The notes under the pieces are model-generated. The model was not told the origin of the DNA, did not search any database, and saw only the letters and a list, made by a program, of their open reading frames with translations. A stretch of 7,472 nt of DNA from Candidatus Altimarinota bacterium (GTDB lineage: Bacteria > Patescibacteriota > Gracilibacteria > BD1-5 > UBA2023). A program made the translations under genes and the position numbers. The stretch lies in NCBI GenBank assembly GCA_943355085.1, contig CALREC010000031.1:1-7472 (forward strand). Direction: 5' to 3'. Shown here piece after piece: positions 7,366 through 7,472 of the stretch (positions are counted from its first letter, which is position 1; every line of letters starts with the position of its first letter).

Positions 7366-7472
7366 TTATCTTTTTTCTACTATTCTCAGTTTTGCACTTC
7401 GACTTCTTTTGTTTTGTTTCATTTCCAGGTCTGTTGGTGTGAGTGGTTTTTTGTTTATTTTATGAAGCGTAG
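7366..7472 (-). CDS. rsmH: 16S rRNA m4C1402 methyltransferase RsmH (MraW), C-terminal end only
   Basis: The minus-strand frame entering at the window edge is open for 34 codons and stops at TAA 7366-7368. The residues include KPLTPTDLEMKQNKRSRSAKLRIVEK. The NxRSRSAKLR(I/V)xEK ending is characteristic of RsmH, which uses S-adenosylmethionine to methylate C1402 of 16S rRNA. The rest of the gene is outside the window. Its position just upstream of an FtsL-like gene matches the classic mraW-ftsL order and supports both calls. Confidence 0.78.
   Translation of the reverse strand, partial: TLHKINKKPLTPTDLEMKQNKRSRSAKLRIVEKR

Overview
The window comes from a bacterium that reads UGA as glycine (genetic code 25). 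This points to Candidatus Gracilibacteria (BD1-5/GN02) or Absconditabacteria (SR1) of the Patescibacteria/CPR. About 28 in-frame UGA codons fall inside clearly recognisable proteins, many exactly where a family has a conserved glycine. Examples are ALGADD in the response regulator, PGIG in RecR, and both outer glycines of the methyltransferase motif DLGAGDG. Every gene end seen here uses UAA or UAG. Under the standard code most of these genes would look like strings of broken fragments, so coordinates below use only TAA and TAG as stops.

Plus strand, 1-1828: the 3' end of an unidentified gene (perhaps an alpha/beta hydrolase) ends in a terminator hairpin. A 156-base gap follows, with a good extended -10 promoter that overlaps an 11-base tandem repeat. 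Then comes an overlapping two-component pair: a stand-alone receiver-domain response regulator (313-726) and a soluble PAS-HisKA-HATPase histidine kinase (719-1828).

Minus strand, 7472 down to 1845: the genes read rsmH (3' end only), a small FtsL/DivIC-like membrane protein, recR, a secreted-domain/NicO-type metal transporter with a thrombospondin type 3 calcium-binding insert, and finally a very large protein of about 869 residues. The large protein joins a class I glutamine amidotransferase-like domain to a Rossmann methyltransferase-like domain. Its 5' end is interrupted by a frameshift at a run of nine A residues. The kinase and the large gene converge with only 16 bases between their stop codons.

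Working picture: rsmH and the FtsL-like gene are the remains of a division and cell-wall type gene order, followed by the housekeeping repair gene recR. The transporter and the amidotransferase/methyltransferase protein have their own possible -10 elements, so they need not be in one operon with recR. No mobile elements, tRNA or rRNA genes, or CRISPR arrays were seen. The most novel item is the amidotransferase-methyltransferase fusion. Its domain calls rest on motifs read by eye, and its substrate is unknown.
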